Below, piece after piece: positions 10,913 through 21,946 of a stretch of 64,000 nucleotides of DNA (within the stretch, counting starts at the first letter, position 1; the number at the start of each line of letters is the position of its first letter). The notes beneath the pieces are model-generated. The model had not been told where the DNA came from, ran no database searches, and saw only the letters and a list, made by a program, of their open reading frames with translations. Both the position numbers and the translations under genes were made by a program. This stretch comes from Chamaea fasciata. Taxonomy: Eukaryota; Chordata; Aves; Passeriformes; Sylviidae. The stretch covers positions 14,585,156-14,649,155 of the forward strand of contig JARCOQ010000002.1 of NCBI GenBank assembly GCA_029207755.1, read 5' to 3'.

Positions 10913-11593
10913 GTGTGCCCCGAGCGGGTGACCCATGCTTCTGAAAATGGCAGCCGCCGCGTGCAATGCTCGGCTTCTCTCTGTGACCTTTCCCCTTCCT
11001 GTCACCCATTGCAGGACCCTTCTGACCCCTGCTTGTCCCAAACCCCGTTCCCCTCCGCTTCCCGCGAGATTTCCCCTCCGCCCTCTCCCCGAACCCCTCC
11101 CCCTCGCCCCGCCCGGAGGTCTGCCTACCGGATGACATCACCAGAGGGCCAGACCACGTCCCCGAGGCTGGGGGGCCCCGCCCCACCTCTGGTTCCCACG
11201 CTCCCCTGCCTGGTTTCTACGGTCGCCCCGCCCCCCAGCCTGATTTCCACGCCTCCCCCACTCCCTCCCCTGCTTCAGATTATTGTGAAACGGGAAAATG
11301 AGTCAAAACCAGGGAATTCCAACCGCAGTCTGATTTCAACACAGACCCCAGTTATTCCCCAGGGTACAGTGAAAGAGTTATGTGAAGCACTCAGAGAGTC
11401 TGATGTGAACAAAATTGTGATAACTCTAGAAGATCTATATGATAAAGGCCACTGGGAGTTGGGTCCTACCCAAGCCTCAGATATCCCTATCCTGGTTCTT
11501 GAAAAGATTAAAGAAGCAGCAGAGCGTGTGTTTTTAAATATGCAGACTCATGATCCTCTAAGATTTTTCAGTCCTGATGAATCTAATGCTTGA
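10913..11593 (+). pseudogene. Gag-like frame with capsid N-terminal segment
   Basis: In this 226-codon frame the first half is Ser/Thr/Pro-rich (a p12/p10-like linker). The second half reads GTVKELCEALRE, then VITLEDLYDKGHWELGP. I compare this to the start of class II capsid, where a K-E-L-x-E-A helix is followed by a second helix and a W-x-L-x-P/T motif. It ends in a stop at 11591-11593, well before a complete capsid of about 230 residues, and no major homology region is visible. The zinc knuckle lies 170 bp on in another frame, so gag is frame-broken. Confidence 0.5.
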
Positions 11594-11740
11594 TTTATTA
11601 AACATGCTTGAGATGTGTGAACAAAAAACACCACAAATGAACCCGTCCGGAAATCACCAAAAGAAACAAACTGTTGCCAAAACTGCTGCTGCTGTGGACG
11701 CTGAGTCATAAAACACTTTACCTGCTTCCCACACGTTGGC

Positions 11741-11825
11741 CCAGAAGACCAAGCAGCCGTGCCAACTGTGTGGACAGACGGGACACTGGCCCGTACAATG
11801 CCCTGGCAATAAAAATTTTGTTTGA
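11741..11825 (+). pseudogene. Gag nucleocapsid zinc knuckle
   Basis: A single CCHC box is plain at 11760-11801: C-QL-C-GQTG-H-WPVQ-C, the exact C-X2-C-X4-H-X4-C spacing of retroviral nucleocapsid. It is preceded by an in-frame TAA at 11709 and followed by a TGA at 11823-11825. It lies in a different frame from the capsid-like segment, so at least one frameshift has occurred. Class II elements usually carry two knuckles; the second is missing. Recognisable ERV sequence ends at this point. Confidence 0.8.
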
Positions 11826-11895
11826 TTCAGGGAATGGGGAGAGGAGGGTGGGAGAGAGGGGGAGGGAAAGAAGGAAAATCCCAAAAAGCATTTTT
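11826..11895. other. Purine-rich ERV/satellite junction
   Basis: A G/A-rich stretch (GGGGAGAGGAGGGTGGG and similar) separates the gag remnant from the satellite units. It may be degraded ERV sequence or junction filler. Confidence 0.4.
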
Positions 11896-12560
11896 GGCAG
11901 ATCTAGTGCTCCTACCAGCTGTTTCTTGTGGCTTTGCTTGGAGCGGCAGCCCTGCGTGCTGTCCATGCTCTGCAGAAGCAGAGAAGCTCCCACAGCAGCG
12001 TAAGTGTGTCTTTGAGCCCGGGAAGCGAGAACTTGCTTTTTCGGCACTTCTGGTGCTCCTGCCTTGCTCTCCGTGTTCTGCAGAAGCAGAGAAGCTGCCG
12101 CAGCAGTGCCAGTGCATCTCCAAGCCTGGGAAGCGAGAAATCGCATTTTCGGCAGATCTGGTGCTCCTGCCAACTGTTTCTTGTGGCTTTGCTTGGAGCG
12201 GCAGCCCTGCGTCGGTCCGTGCTCTGCAGAAGCAGAGAAGCTCCTGCAGCAGCGTAAGTGCATCTCCGAGCCCAGGAAGTGAGAACTTGCTTTTTCGGCA
12301 CTTCTGGTGCTCCTGCGTTGCTCTCCGTGCTCTGCAGAAGCAGAGAAGCTGCCGCAGCAGCGCCAGTGTGTCTCCAGGGCCAGGAAGCAAGAACTCGCTT
12401 GTTCGGCACTTCTGGTGCTCTCCCTTGCTCTCCGTGTTCTGCAGAAGCAGAGAAGCTGCCGCAGCAGTGCCAGTGCATCTCCGAGCCCTGCGTGCTGTCC
12501 ATGCTCTGCAGAAGCAGAGAAGCTCCTGCAGCAGCGTAAGTGCGTCTCCGAGCCCAGGAA
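11896..12560 (+). repeat. GC-rich satellite units, alternating 108/146 bp
   Basis: The core TG(C/T)TCTGCAGAAGCAGAGAAGCT occurs at about 11966, 12074, 12220, 12328, 12435 and 12502. Spacings are 108, 146, 108, 107 and 67 bp. The 108+146 pair (254 bp) matches the 256-bp period of the block at 7640-8217, which suggests a two-monomer higher-order unit; the last interval is a truncated unit. The array stays open in several frames on both strands over more than 200 codons, probably because of composition and not coding. Confidence 0.75.
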
Positions 12561-13215
12561 GCGAGAAATCACTCTAGGCGCATCTAGTGCTCTTGGCGGC
12601 TCTTTCTGTAGCTTTGCTTGAAGCAGCAGCCTTGTGTGTTTACTGTGCTCTCCACAAGCAGAGAAGCTACTGTAGCATCGCTTGTTCCTTCCCTAGCCCT
12701 GGAACAGAGAATTCTGGACGGAGATCTTGTGGCCTCGGAGCGGGATTCTGTGGCTTTCCTTTGAGCAGGAGCCGTGTGTGTTTTCTGTGCTTTCCACAAG
12801 AGGAGGAGGTACTGTAGCATCTGTTGTGCCTCTCCCAGCCCTGGAGCACAGAGAACTGTGCTCGCAGATCCAGTGCCCTCAGTGGAGATTCTGTGGCTTT
12901 GCTTGTAGCAGCAGCCCTCTGTGTTTTCTGTGCTCTCCTCAAGCAGAGACGTTAGTGTAGGGCCGCTCATGCCTTTTCCAGCCCTGCAAGACTTTCTGCT
13001 GGCCTTGGAGTTTTCCCGTGTCTGCAGCAGCTAGAAGCAATTTCCTTTTGACTATTTGGTTCTTTTCCATGGCAGAGCTGTCAATAACTCACGGCTGTTT
13101 TTTTTCAGAGAGGATAGTTCACTCTGCATGGTTTTTTCTTCTTGTTTTTGTTTGCTTGCTTATGACAGAAGATCTTTTCTTTTCCTGTGATCCCTGCAAG
13201 CAAAGAAGCTCTCTG
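12561..13215 (+). repeat. Satellite field, sense block, ~143-bp units
   Basis: AAGCAGAGAAGCTACTGTAGCATC-like cores occur near 12657, 12799 and 12941, spaced about 143 bp. They are followed at 13012 by a TTTTCCCGTGTCTGCAGCAG unit like those at 7869 and 8125. The orientation is the same as 7640-8217. Confidence 0.7.
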
Positions 13216-13249
13216 CAGGTGTGACTGGGTTTCTGTCACGACCCTTAAA

Positions 13250-14370
13250 TTTTACTGGGTATTGTTCCCTCAGCACTTCCTCACATGTCTTGTATTTCAC
13301 AGCATGCCACAGTTCCCTTCTTGTTTCCTGCGTATGATCTGTCTTCTCCATGACTTTCTGCTTCACAGCAGCAAGCAGCGTTCTCTCTGCAGAAGGGAAC
13401 TTTTAGCTCCTGACAGCTCTGACCTGGAAAAGTAGCAAACAGCCAGCAAACGCCTTTGCTCCTGCTGCTGCAGACATGGACAACTAAAACTGTAGCAGAA
13501 TCTGATCGAGTGCTGGAAAAGGTAGGAAAATTGCTACAGTAGCTTTTTTTTTTCTGGGAAAAGGGAGAAGGATGAGTGCTTCTGCGCAGTGCAAACAGGC
13601 AAAGCAGAAGCACAGAAACTGACAGAAGAGAGTGCCTGCCACCTACTCCAGTGTCTGAAGCACTCAGCAGCTGGAGGCAATGTCTGGCAGGGAAAGAGGC
13701 CTTGTGCTGTGCATGGTCATGTAAGGATTTCTGCAAGTGTGGCTGAATGTCCCTCAACACCCTGCAGTTTTTCTGGCGAAAGCTGCCTCAGCACCTCCTC
13801 ATTGGACTTGTATTCCACAGCCTGCCACCATTTCCTTGTCATTCTCTTCACATGTCCTAGCCTCTCCATGACATTCTGCTTCACAGCGGCAAGCAGTGTT
13901 CTCTCTGCAAAGCAAAGCATGGAGTTCTTAACAGCTCTGATCTGGAAAAGCAGCAAATAGCTAGCAATGCCTTTGCTCTTGCTGCTGCAGAAATGAAAAT
14001 CTCAAACTGTAGCAGAATCTGAACCAGTGCTGAAAAAGGCAGGAAAGTTTGTGCAGTAGCATCTTTGCTTGCTGGGAAAAGAGAGGATGAATCGGGCTTT
14101 GGTAACCATCAAACAGACAAAAGCACAAGCACACAAACATGAGTGTCTGCCACCTGCTGCAATGTCTACAGCACTCGCTGCAGCAAGGGCATGTTTGACA
14201 GGGAAACAGCCCTTGTGCTGAGCACTGTTTTGAAGTGGTAGGTGGAAGTCTGCCTGAAGGTCCTTCATGAGCCTGCAGCTTTTCAGGTTAAAGCTCCCTC
14301 AGTAGCTCTGCTCACCGAGTTTGTCCTCCACATCCTTCCCCAGCTCCCTTGTCCTTTTCTTCACACTCTC
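13250..14370 (-). repeat. Satellite field, right antisense block
   Basis: The landmark AGCAAGCAGCGTTCTCTCTG near 13373 and its variant near 13890 are about 515 bp apart. They match the left antisense block (6715-7610), including the flanking segments with CTCCCTCAGCACCTCCTC and AGCTCCCTTGTCCTTTTC. This part is therefore a direct repeat of the left antisense block and inverted relative to the sense blocks between them. Confidence 0.7.
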
Positions 14371-14399
14371 TTGTCAATCAAAAGGTATCAGAGGCCTTT

Positions 14400-15010
14400 T
14401 TCCATGGAATAGAAAACCCTCCCAGTTTCCTAAAATCCCTTTGGAGACGGCCTTTGGCATGCTAAGGGCAACCAGTGTCCTAGGTTTTGGCAGCTTTGGT
14501 CTGGGAGAAATCCTGCGCCATTTTTATTTTTATGAGGCAGAAGCCCACTCACGGCCAGAACTGCCTGGATAATGATGGAGAAACTTTTCCATGGGAGATA
14601 AATCTCCCTTCCCCAGGTTCCTGATGTCCGTTTAGAGGAGGTGTTCGGCACTTCACAGGCAGCAAGAATCCTAGGTTCTGGGAGTTTTGATCTGGGAGAA
14701 GTCCTGTACCATTTGTAATTACAAATTAGGAGGCAGAAGGCCAATCACTGCTACAAGCTCCTGGACATGAATGGAGACACTTTTGCATGGGAAACAAAAC
14801 TCTTCTCCCCAGGTTGCTGATGTCATTTTGGAGGAGGCATTTGGCACTCCAAGGGGAACCACAGTCCTAACTTTTGACATTTTTGATGTGGAAGAAATCC
14901 AGCGCCATTTATAATTTTAGATGCCAGAAGCCCATTCCTGGAAGCAAGCCCTTGACACCAATAGTGGCCCTTTTCCAGGGGAAACAAAACTCGCCCCCCA
15001 CCAGTTTTCT
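14400..15010. repeat. Tandem repeat of ~190 bp, 3-4 copies
   Basis: Matching blocks start near 14408 (TTCCATGGAATAGAAAACCC), 14590 (TTCCATGGGAGATAAATCTC), 14785 (TGCATGGGAAACAAAACTC) and 14973 (TCCAGGGGAAACAAAACTC). Each is followed by a CCAGGTT-C/G-CTGATGTC-like segment, a CTAGGTTTTGGCAG-like segment and a GGGAGAAATCCTGCGCCATTT-like segment. Spacing is about 185-195 bp. The unit is unrelated by eye to the neighbouring satellite. Confidence 0.75.
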
Positions 15011-18000
15011 GTCTGTTAAATAAATAAATAATTTTATAGTAGCCCGAATCAGTCATTATTAAAGAACTTGTGAACAAGAGTGTTTTGGGGTGCTGGCCAC
15101 CTCAGTAAAGCTACTGCCTGCCGCCAGAGGCCTGGGCAAAAGGTAAGGACTTAACACCCACATCCATTAGTAACAACGAGGACACGAGATGCCTCAGGAC
15201 CAAGTGCTTTGATCAGCAGATCCACACTTGCTACATTGCATTAATTGCTAAGATAGGCTGAGCCAGATGTCACACCAGGTTTCTCTTAATCAAAAGCAGT
15301 AGCAACATAAAGTTTTCAATCCATCTCAGCACTCATTCCTATGGAGAACAACTTTTATATTTTATGGTTTCCCTGCTCCCTTGCTCTCTTTTCCAGCTGA
15401 CTGGAAAGCTCTGTCTAATTCAGCCTGAAAAGAACTTGTATTTTTTTTCAAAACTGAAACTCATGCACTTCCCAGTTTCATGAAGTCCTGAGCTGGAAGA
15501 AAAAAAAAAAAAGAAAAAGAAAAAAAAAATGGTTTATGTTTACAGATTTCAAGCTAATGAAGACCTTTGCTCACAAGTAAGAAAATGCTATCAGTGCTTA
15601 TTGAAATCCAATTATTTATTGTTGGAGATGATCTGATTTTGGACAAGGGTTTCCTCCAGCTAAGTGCCATTGAAGTAGATTTTTTAAAAAAGCCACTTTG
15701 GAAGAATTTACAGTTGACATGGTCTCCAGCCAGGTTGGAGGAATACAATCAGAGGAGAGTTATTAAAAATGCATGGTTTTGTATTAATGAAGCCAGAGTT
15801 TGTTCTTGAGTTGTGTAATAGTCTGCAACACCATGTTGAAGACTTTATTGTGTATATTATAAAATAGTTTAGTCAAACTATATTGAACCATTTAAAATGC
15901 CATTTGGCTAAAACTGACTTATCTACACTGTGCATATATTTAGTGTTTCTTATAATTTTAGAGTGAGAAAAATGAGGTTGACTGTGAGATATAAGCCTAT
16001 TTTTATTATGGCTTTTGGCTTGCAACATTTCTTGGGTTGTGTAGTTAAATTTGAATTTTAAATATGAAAGTCCAAGGTAATGAGAATTTTGTGTATTTTA
16101 TAAAGCTCTGTGGAGTTGCTGACCTCAAAGAGCTCTAAAATATTTTCAAATAGAAACAATAACAATGTTTTCCATCTTCCATCACAAAAAGCAAGAGAAA
16201 TTGTTTGATTAGGTATTAGCTGTGTTTGTGTTTTTACATACTGTAGGACTAAGACAGGGAATTTACTGGGGGAAAAGTATGATATCTATGATGCTTTCTG
16301 AGTCTAAAACCCTGACTCCTGTTGTCTTACCTGCACAGAAGCACTGAATTTTGAACAAGTATGTATTTTAAGTATGCTAACTTGTTAAGATTTCTGACAC
16401 AGAAACAAGTGTGCTATGCAAGTGGCTTTGGATTTTTAAGTGGGAATTTTTATTATCAGAAAAGCCCAATATAATCTTTTGCTCAGTGTCAGCCACAGCA
16501 GCATTAGGGATTTCATTTGTGCTGCTGATAGATGGGACTAATCTGACCAATTATGTCTGCCTGACCACAGAATCCCAAGCAGGCTGTTATCACGTGACTG
16601 AAGCTGAGCACTTGAAAGTAAGATGCAAGTGGACCTTCAAGATCTTGAAATAGAGGCAGATAATGCGTAATATATCAAAGTCTCAGGATCTTGCATTGCT
16701 CAAGCACGTTTTGAATGCATAGGACTGTGAAAGCTGCAGAATGCTCATTCCTTCAACTAAACTTGTTACAGCTCTCACACACAGCTGTCCAAACTGTGCC
16801 AGGGCACTTTCAGGTAGATCAATGGAAGACTGATGTGCATGAAAGCTATGGATTGGGTTTTTTTTTTTTAATGTGTTTGATTTCCAAGCCTCACATAGGG
16901 TCTTACAGTCAGGATCATAATTTGAAAGTGCTTTAGAACAAACCAGTAAGAAAAGCAGAGGATGTGAGTGTTTATTACATATCCTCAGGGCTTCAGAGCT
17001 CTGTCTCTGCTTCCTCAGAGTAGGGCAGTAAATCCTTTCCGGAAAGTAGGTTTGTATATCTCCTCCTTCCAAAAACTGTGCAAGGTTTACTTTTCTGTTC
17101 ATAAAATACAGTTAAGGTTTTTGCTCACGGTTTACATCTACCTTAAAGGAAGCCCTCATGACTACCTACAGGAGCCCTCTTAGTCTTCTTTTTTCCTCCC
17201 AGGCTCAGTTAACTTCAAGTCATGAGATGGGACAAGCTGAGCAGAAGACCTTCCTTCCCTGTGCTGAGGAGTCGTCTCCCTGTGTAGCCAGCTGCTGTGC
17301 TGCAGACAATGGGAAAAGCAGGTTTGCAACCTCTGCAGTGGAAGTTTTGAGCCATCTTGTGCTGCATGAGCTGAAGGAGGCTCCTGTCACTAGAAAATAG
17401 AAACTGTGATGAGATTGACTAATTCTTCATACCCTCAAATCATGAAGCGCTGTATCTCTTTGTTATGGTACACTGAATGGACCCTACTTGGTAGGTGGGT
17501 ACAGGACTGAGCCCACATTTCAGGAGAGACAGGCAAGCAAACTGGCTTCCTTGACTTCCTGAAGCATGGTGAGAAGACTGGGCACTGCCTGGGCTCATAG
17601 GCTTTGTGTATTTTTTCTGTCACAGGAAAAGTCATGTCAAATCACAGGCATCTTCCCAGAATGGGTCTCATGTGGTTTTGCTGCAAAGGCAGAAGTGATC
17701 TGCAGAGCTTAACTTGAGGTGGCAAGATGGGTGAGTGGGGCATGCGAGCCCACTGAACTACAGCCCATTCTCTCCATCAGGTTCTGAGGCTAGGTGTACA
17801 CAGGCTGGTCTTTTGTAACTACGGCAATCAGCCATCCCATGGATTTCTAATTGCTAGTGTTTTAATGTGTTTTTACAGGGAGAAGTCCAAAATACCACTT
17901 ACTGCCACAGTGCTGAGATTATTTTTCTGTCTGGAGTACAGATTTGAAAGGTGAAGCTACCTTCAATTTACATTGACACTGTTTAGCTTAACCACAAGGC

Positions 18001-18190
18001 CAGTAGTAATTTAACTAGAAACATACTGAATCCTGATTCTTTAAGATAGCCAGAAGGCTAGAGAATGTGCGAGTTTTGAGGAATCCATAAAATAGTCATT
18101 CTGATTTGCCTTATGTTGTTTAATCACTATGTATTATTTTATCAAAGTCATGCTCAAAATGAATGATTCAGTCCTTTCACAGGACTGGTC
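15011..18190. other. Intergenic, AT-rich, no gene seen
   Basis: About 3.2 kb of low-GC sequence with an A-rich tract near 15500-15530. Short open frames only. No conserved exon, LTR or LINE recognised. Confidence 0.45.
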
Positions 18191-19520
18191 TAAAAGTTTA
18201 AAGTTTACTGGTTAAAGAGTTTATTATCTGTTGCAGCAACCCTCTTGTTAGAGGGTAGAAATGAGCTGAGACACAGACTTCTTGTTTGTCATAGCTTGAA
18301 AAGGGTCTTGGTTTATTCCTCTTTACAGCTTAGCCATCCTGACTCCAACTACTCACTGACTCTGGCTGCAGCAGGCTCCTACTGTAGGTTTCCCTTGCAG
18401 TCTCTGACTGCTGGTTATTTCCTGCTAAACTATGACTGCATATATTAGTTTGCAAACTCTGAATGCAGGTTCCAACAACAGGTTCTAACTGCAGACCCAG
18501 ACAGACACCACAGCCGTGATTCTCTCTCCCCAGGATCCTTCTTCTTCATGATTCTTTAGTTCCCTTTCCTCAGGGTTCCTCCTCCTCCATGATTCTCCCT
18601 CACCAGCTAACCCACTCCCTTTTATCACACTTATCTTTATTGGCTATAGCTGTGGCTCATCAGGGGCTGACACAAGAGGTTTGGGTGTCTTCATTGAAGA
18701 CTAGAAGCTGGGTAGTAGTAGAAGTAAAGTCCTTTATTGCATCGTTAAATCAGTCCCATGAAGGCATTGGTGTTACAATTCGTGCCATTGTTCAGGAAGC
18801 CTCATAACATAGAATTCCTAAGTCCCAAGCAGAAGCAGCAACAGCAGCAGCGACAACACTCATAATCTGTGTCCCATGAGCTTCTTATCAGTAGTAGTCG
18901 CAGCAGCAGCAACAACAGTGGCATTTATGATGTTTCGTGAGCATCCTAGCATTCTCTAAGAAGGGCATTTTATTCTATTTTTAACCAATCAGGTACTTAC
19001 ACTAATTTCCTAGTCTTGCTGGGTCTATCCTAAGCTAAGATTGATGTGCGAAGGCAAACACAAATTCTTACACACATTCTATAACCCAATCTGTTCCATC
19101 TAAGAATGTTTAGTGAAGTTTCGTTGTTTTTGTTATGACTAGAATTTAACTAACTTTGCAAAACCTAATGCTATTGAACTTTAAACCAAGTTTTAGGTCT
19201 TTTTTTTACTAACTAATTCAGTCTCTTATTTGCAAAGGCACTTAAAAAATCTACTTATTTAAAACTAAACTTGCATTTCTACCTCACGTCTGTGTGGATT
19301 TACGTATCTTAGTTTCTCTGAAGGTTTTAATTCAGCCCTCGCATTTTTGAATACTCCTGGGCCTGTGTGGATGGGGTCCAGGGGGATTTGTACTCCAACA
19401 AGGGGCGAGGCTATATTGGGTAATTAATGCGGCTGTTACCTCTCAGGGGCAAGGTCACCTGTATTCCCTTCTCCTACAATTATCAGACTTGTCACTCTCC
19501 TAAAAGCGCTGGGTTTCACT
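18190..19520 (-). mobile_element. Possible LTR-element remnant
   Basis: Two segments carry minus-strand poly(A)-type signals (TTTATT near 18220 and 18733). Trinucleotide-rich stretches (AGCAGCAACAGCAGCAGC near 18835 and 18905) and a GGGGTCCAGGGGG segment near 19375 could be LTR and leader remnants. I could not define ends, a primer-binding site or any protein motif. Confidence 0.25.
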
Positions 19521-19744
19521 CTAATGATTCTGTGTCACAGAAGTGATTCTATATTAAAATGTCAGTAAAGGCCAGTAGCAGTTGTCTTGCCTAGACACAC
19601 TCTTCTTTGGTGTTACTATTATATGGAAGGTGTACACTCCTGAATCCCATCAAAACCCCACCTTGCACTGCCCATGTTATAGATGGGCCTATCTGAACCA
19701 GGCATTGTGGATGTTAAATCTTCTTCAAGGTTAGTACTAGCTAA

Positions 19745-20215
19745 TTTACACTCAGTCACAGAAACACAGAAGTGCTGAGGTTGGAAAACACTTCTGTGAT
19801 CACTGAGTCCAGCTCTGCCCCCCAGCACTACCAAGCCCACAACTAACCTGTGTCCTCAGCTGCCACATCTACACATCCATTAAATCCCCCCAGGGGTGGG
19901 GACTCCACCACTGCCCTGGGCAGCCTGAGCCAGGGCTTGGCAACCCTTCCAGAGAAGAAATTTTTCCGAAATTCAATTTAAATGTCCCATAGTACAACTT
20001 GAAGCAATTTCCTTTTATTGCTTGGGAAGAGAGACCAACTCCTCACTACACTCTCAAGCAGTTGTAGAGAACTATAAAGTAGCCCCAGCTTCCTTTTTCT
20101 CCAGGCTGAACACCCCCAACTCCCCCAGCTGATTTTCACAGGACTTGTGCTCTTCCCCTTCCCCAGTCATGTTGGCCTTCTCTTGACATGTTCCAGCACC
20201 TCAGTGTCCTTAAAC
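19745..20215 (-). mobile_element. CR1 LINE 3' fragment
   Basis: In plus-strand reading the segment begins TCACAGAAACACAGAAGTGC and runs through TTGGAAAACACTTCTGTGATCA, GGTGGGGACTCCACCACTGCC, CTGGGCAGCCTGAGCCAGG and TTTCTCCAGGCTGAACACCC. These are the well-known landmarks of CR1 3' ends read in reverse complement. The element is 5'-truncated and diverged. Sequence up to about 20460 may be a degraded continuation. Confidence 0.85.
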
Positions 20216-21946
20216 TGAGACATCTGTACAAAGTGAGACATCTGGAATGGAACATAGTGGTTATCTAGGAACCTCTTACACCCTTCCCCAGCTTTCCATT
20301 TTTGGTCACCATGGGATGCAGGATGCTGGGCTTTGGTGGACTTTGGCTCTGATGCTCCATATCCATCTGCTATTCTGTGTTTCTCTTGGTTGATCATGCC
20401 AGTACTATGCAGTCCTAATCGGAATTTTCTCTCTCTACTTTGTGACTCCATTGGTGTGTCCTTTGGAAGGTGTTCTCTGCTTAGGAAACTGAATATGCAT
20501 TGGAAAGGCTCACAGTGGGAGTATAGTTGTTTCTGGATAAACTGCAGATTTTAAATAGAATTTGCATCATGGATGAAATCTTTTTGGGGCTCCAGGTGCT
20601 TCCTTTTCTCACAAGGGGCTGTGAGTCACTCCACTCTATTTAGTGGAGAACATTTAAATTTAGAAAATTTAGTGTGCCCCAGTGTCAACACACTCTTGAC
20701 AGAGGATGTTCTGACATCTTCTCTGGACCAGGCCAGAACTGCAGCATGAGGGCTGTTCTGGGCAAGCAGCAGAGAGAGGCTTGGCCAGTCCTTCTTGGGG
20801 GAGAGCAGCTCTTCTTTCGGGTTTGTCATCAGCTTGCTCCTTCTGGCTTCCCCTTCATTTATGGGTTTTTTTAAAGATAACATTTATCCTGGGGGATTGA
20901 AGAGAGGATTTCATTTTCTATATCTAGATTTATATACCTTCTTTTATATCAATCATGTAAAATTTAGGCTTTGCAAAATGCTGGTTGTTGACTGCAATAC
21001 TCTTTTGGCTACTGAATTTTAGCAGCCCACAGACTTTCACAGCAGATTTTCTAGCAACTCTATTGTCAGAAACAGCCAAGTACCTTTGTTATTTTTTTTC
21101 TGTGCCAGGGAAAAAAAGAAAACTTTACTACTACACTTTGTATAGGTAATAGGGTACAAATTATATTCTAAAAATAAACTTCACTAATTGCAGCTCAGTC
21201 TTTTATTGCTCATTTTTTTATGTCATTCTGGGGAGACTTTATGCTGTTGAAAACAAGGGGTTTCTAATGAAGGTATCTGCAAGGCAGGTGATCATCTTTT
21301 GTTGCTCTCTGCCAAGACTGCCCGTGCAACAGATCAGGGACTTCATCCTCACTTCCCAGGCACTAAACTCACATGCTGAATTGACTTCTCAGATCCGTCC
21401 CTTACAGTGCCAATAAGCACAGTTTCCCCAGTAGGTCAGTGGGCAGCCCAGGTGTCAGGTGTGGAGCAGGATTCCAGCTCCCACTACTGCTGGTGTGATT
21501 CTGTAACACCAAACATGTCAGGAGTGGGCTGGATCGTGACTAACATAAAACATTGGTGCACCCCTGAGTAGCCTGAACATTACAGATACATCCTTGGCTG
21601 TCCCCTGCACCAGGAACACTCAGTGAGAGTTCAGTGTGGTTGGCATGGGCTGGCACAGCCACAGAGTGGTCCAGATACAGGGCTTGGAATTCTCCTTCCA
21701 GGCAACCCCAAATGAGTGGCCTGGGCCTGAAGTTTCATTCCAGCTAGGTATGCAAGAAAAGCCTCCAGCTCTTCTGCAAGAAGCAGCCAGTTCACATACA
21801 CCAAAAAAAAATAAAATTAAAAAAAAAAAAAAAAAAAAATGAAAAGAAACCACTCTTTTTTCATAAAGCAGGCTGAGAGACAAGGCTGTTGAAAGGAAAA
21901 TAAACCCCACTTCCCCAGTACTCATCTGGTTTAGGTTTGTGAGAAA
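20216..21946. other. Intergenic, no gene seen
   Basis: No exon, LTR or LINE is recognisable apart from a possible CR1 tail at its left end. A poly-A tract lies at about 21807-21839 (AAAAAAAATAAAATT followed by a long A run). Confidence 0.4.

Noticed and set aside
10389..10931. 180- and 160-codon plus frames and a 252-codon minus frame
   Set aside because: They overlap each other in a GC-rich ERV leader and none has a recognisable domain. Stop codons are rare at this composition.
6715..14370. The satellite field as a CRISPR-like or gene-cluster array
   Set aside because: Units are 108-515 bp with diverged copies and no short identical repeats with unique spacers. The genome is a vertebrate.
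21807..21839. Poly-A tract as the tail of a processed pseudogene
   Set aside because: The upstream sequence shows no coding similarity that I recognise, and no duplication flanks it.
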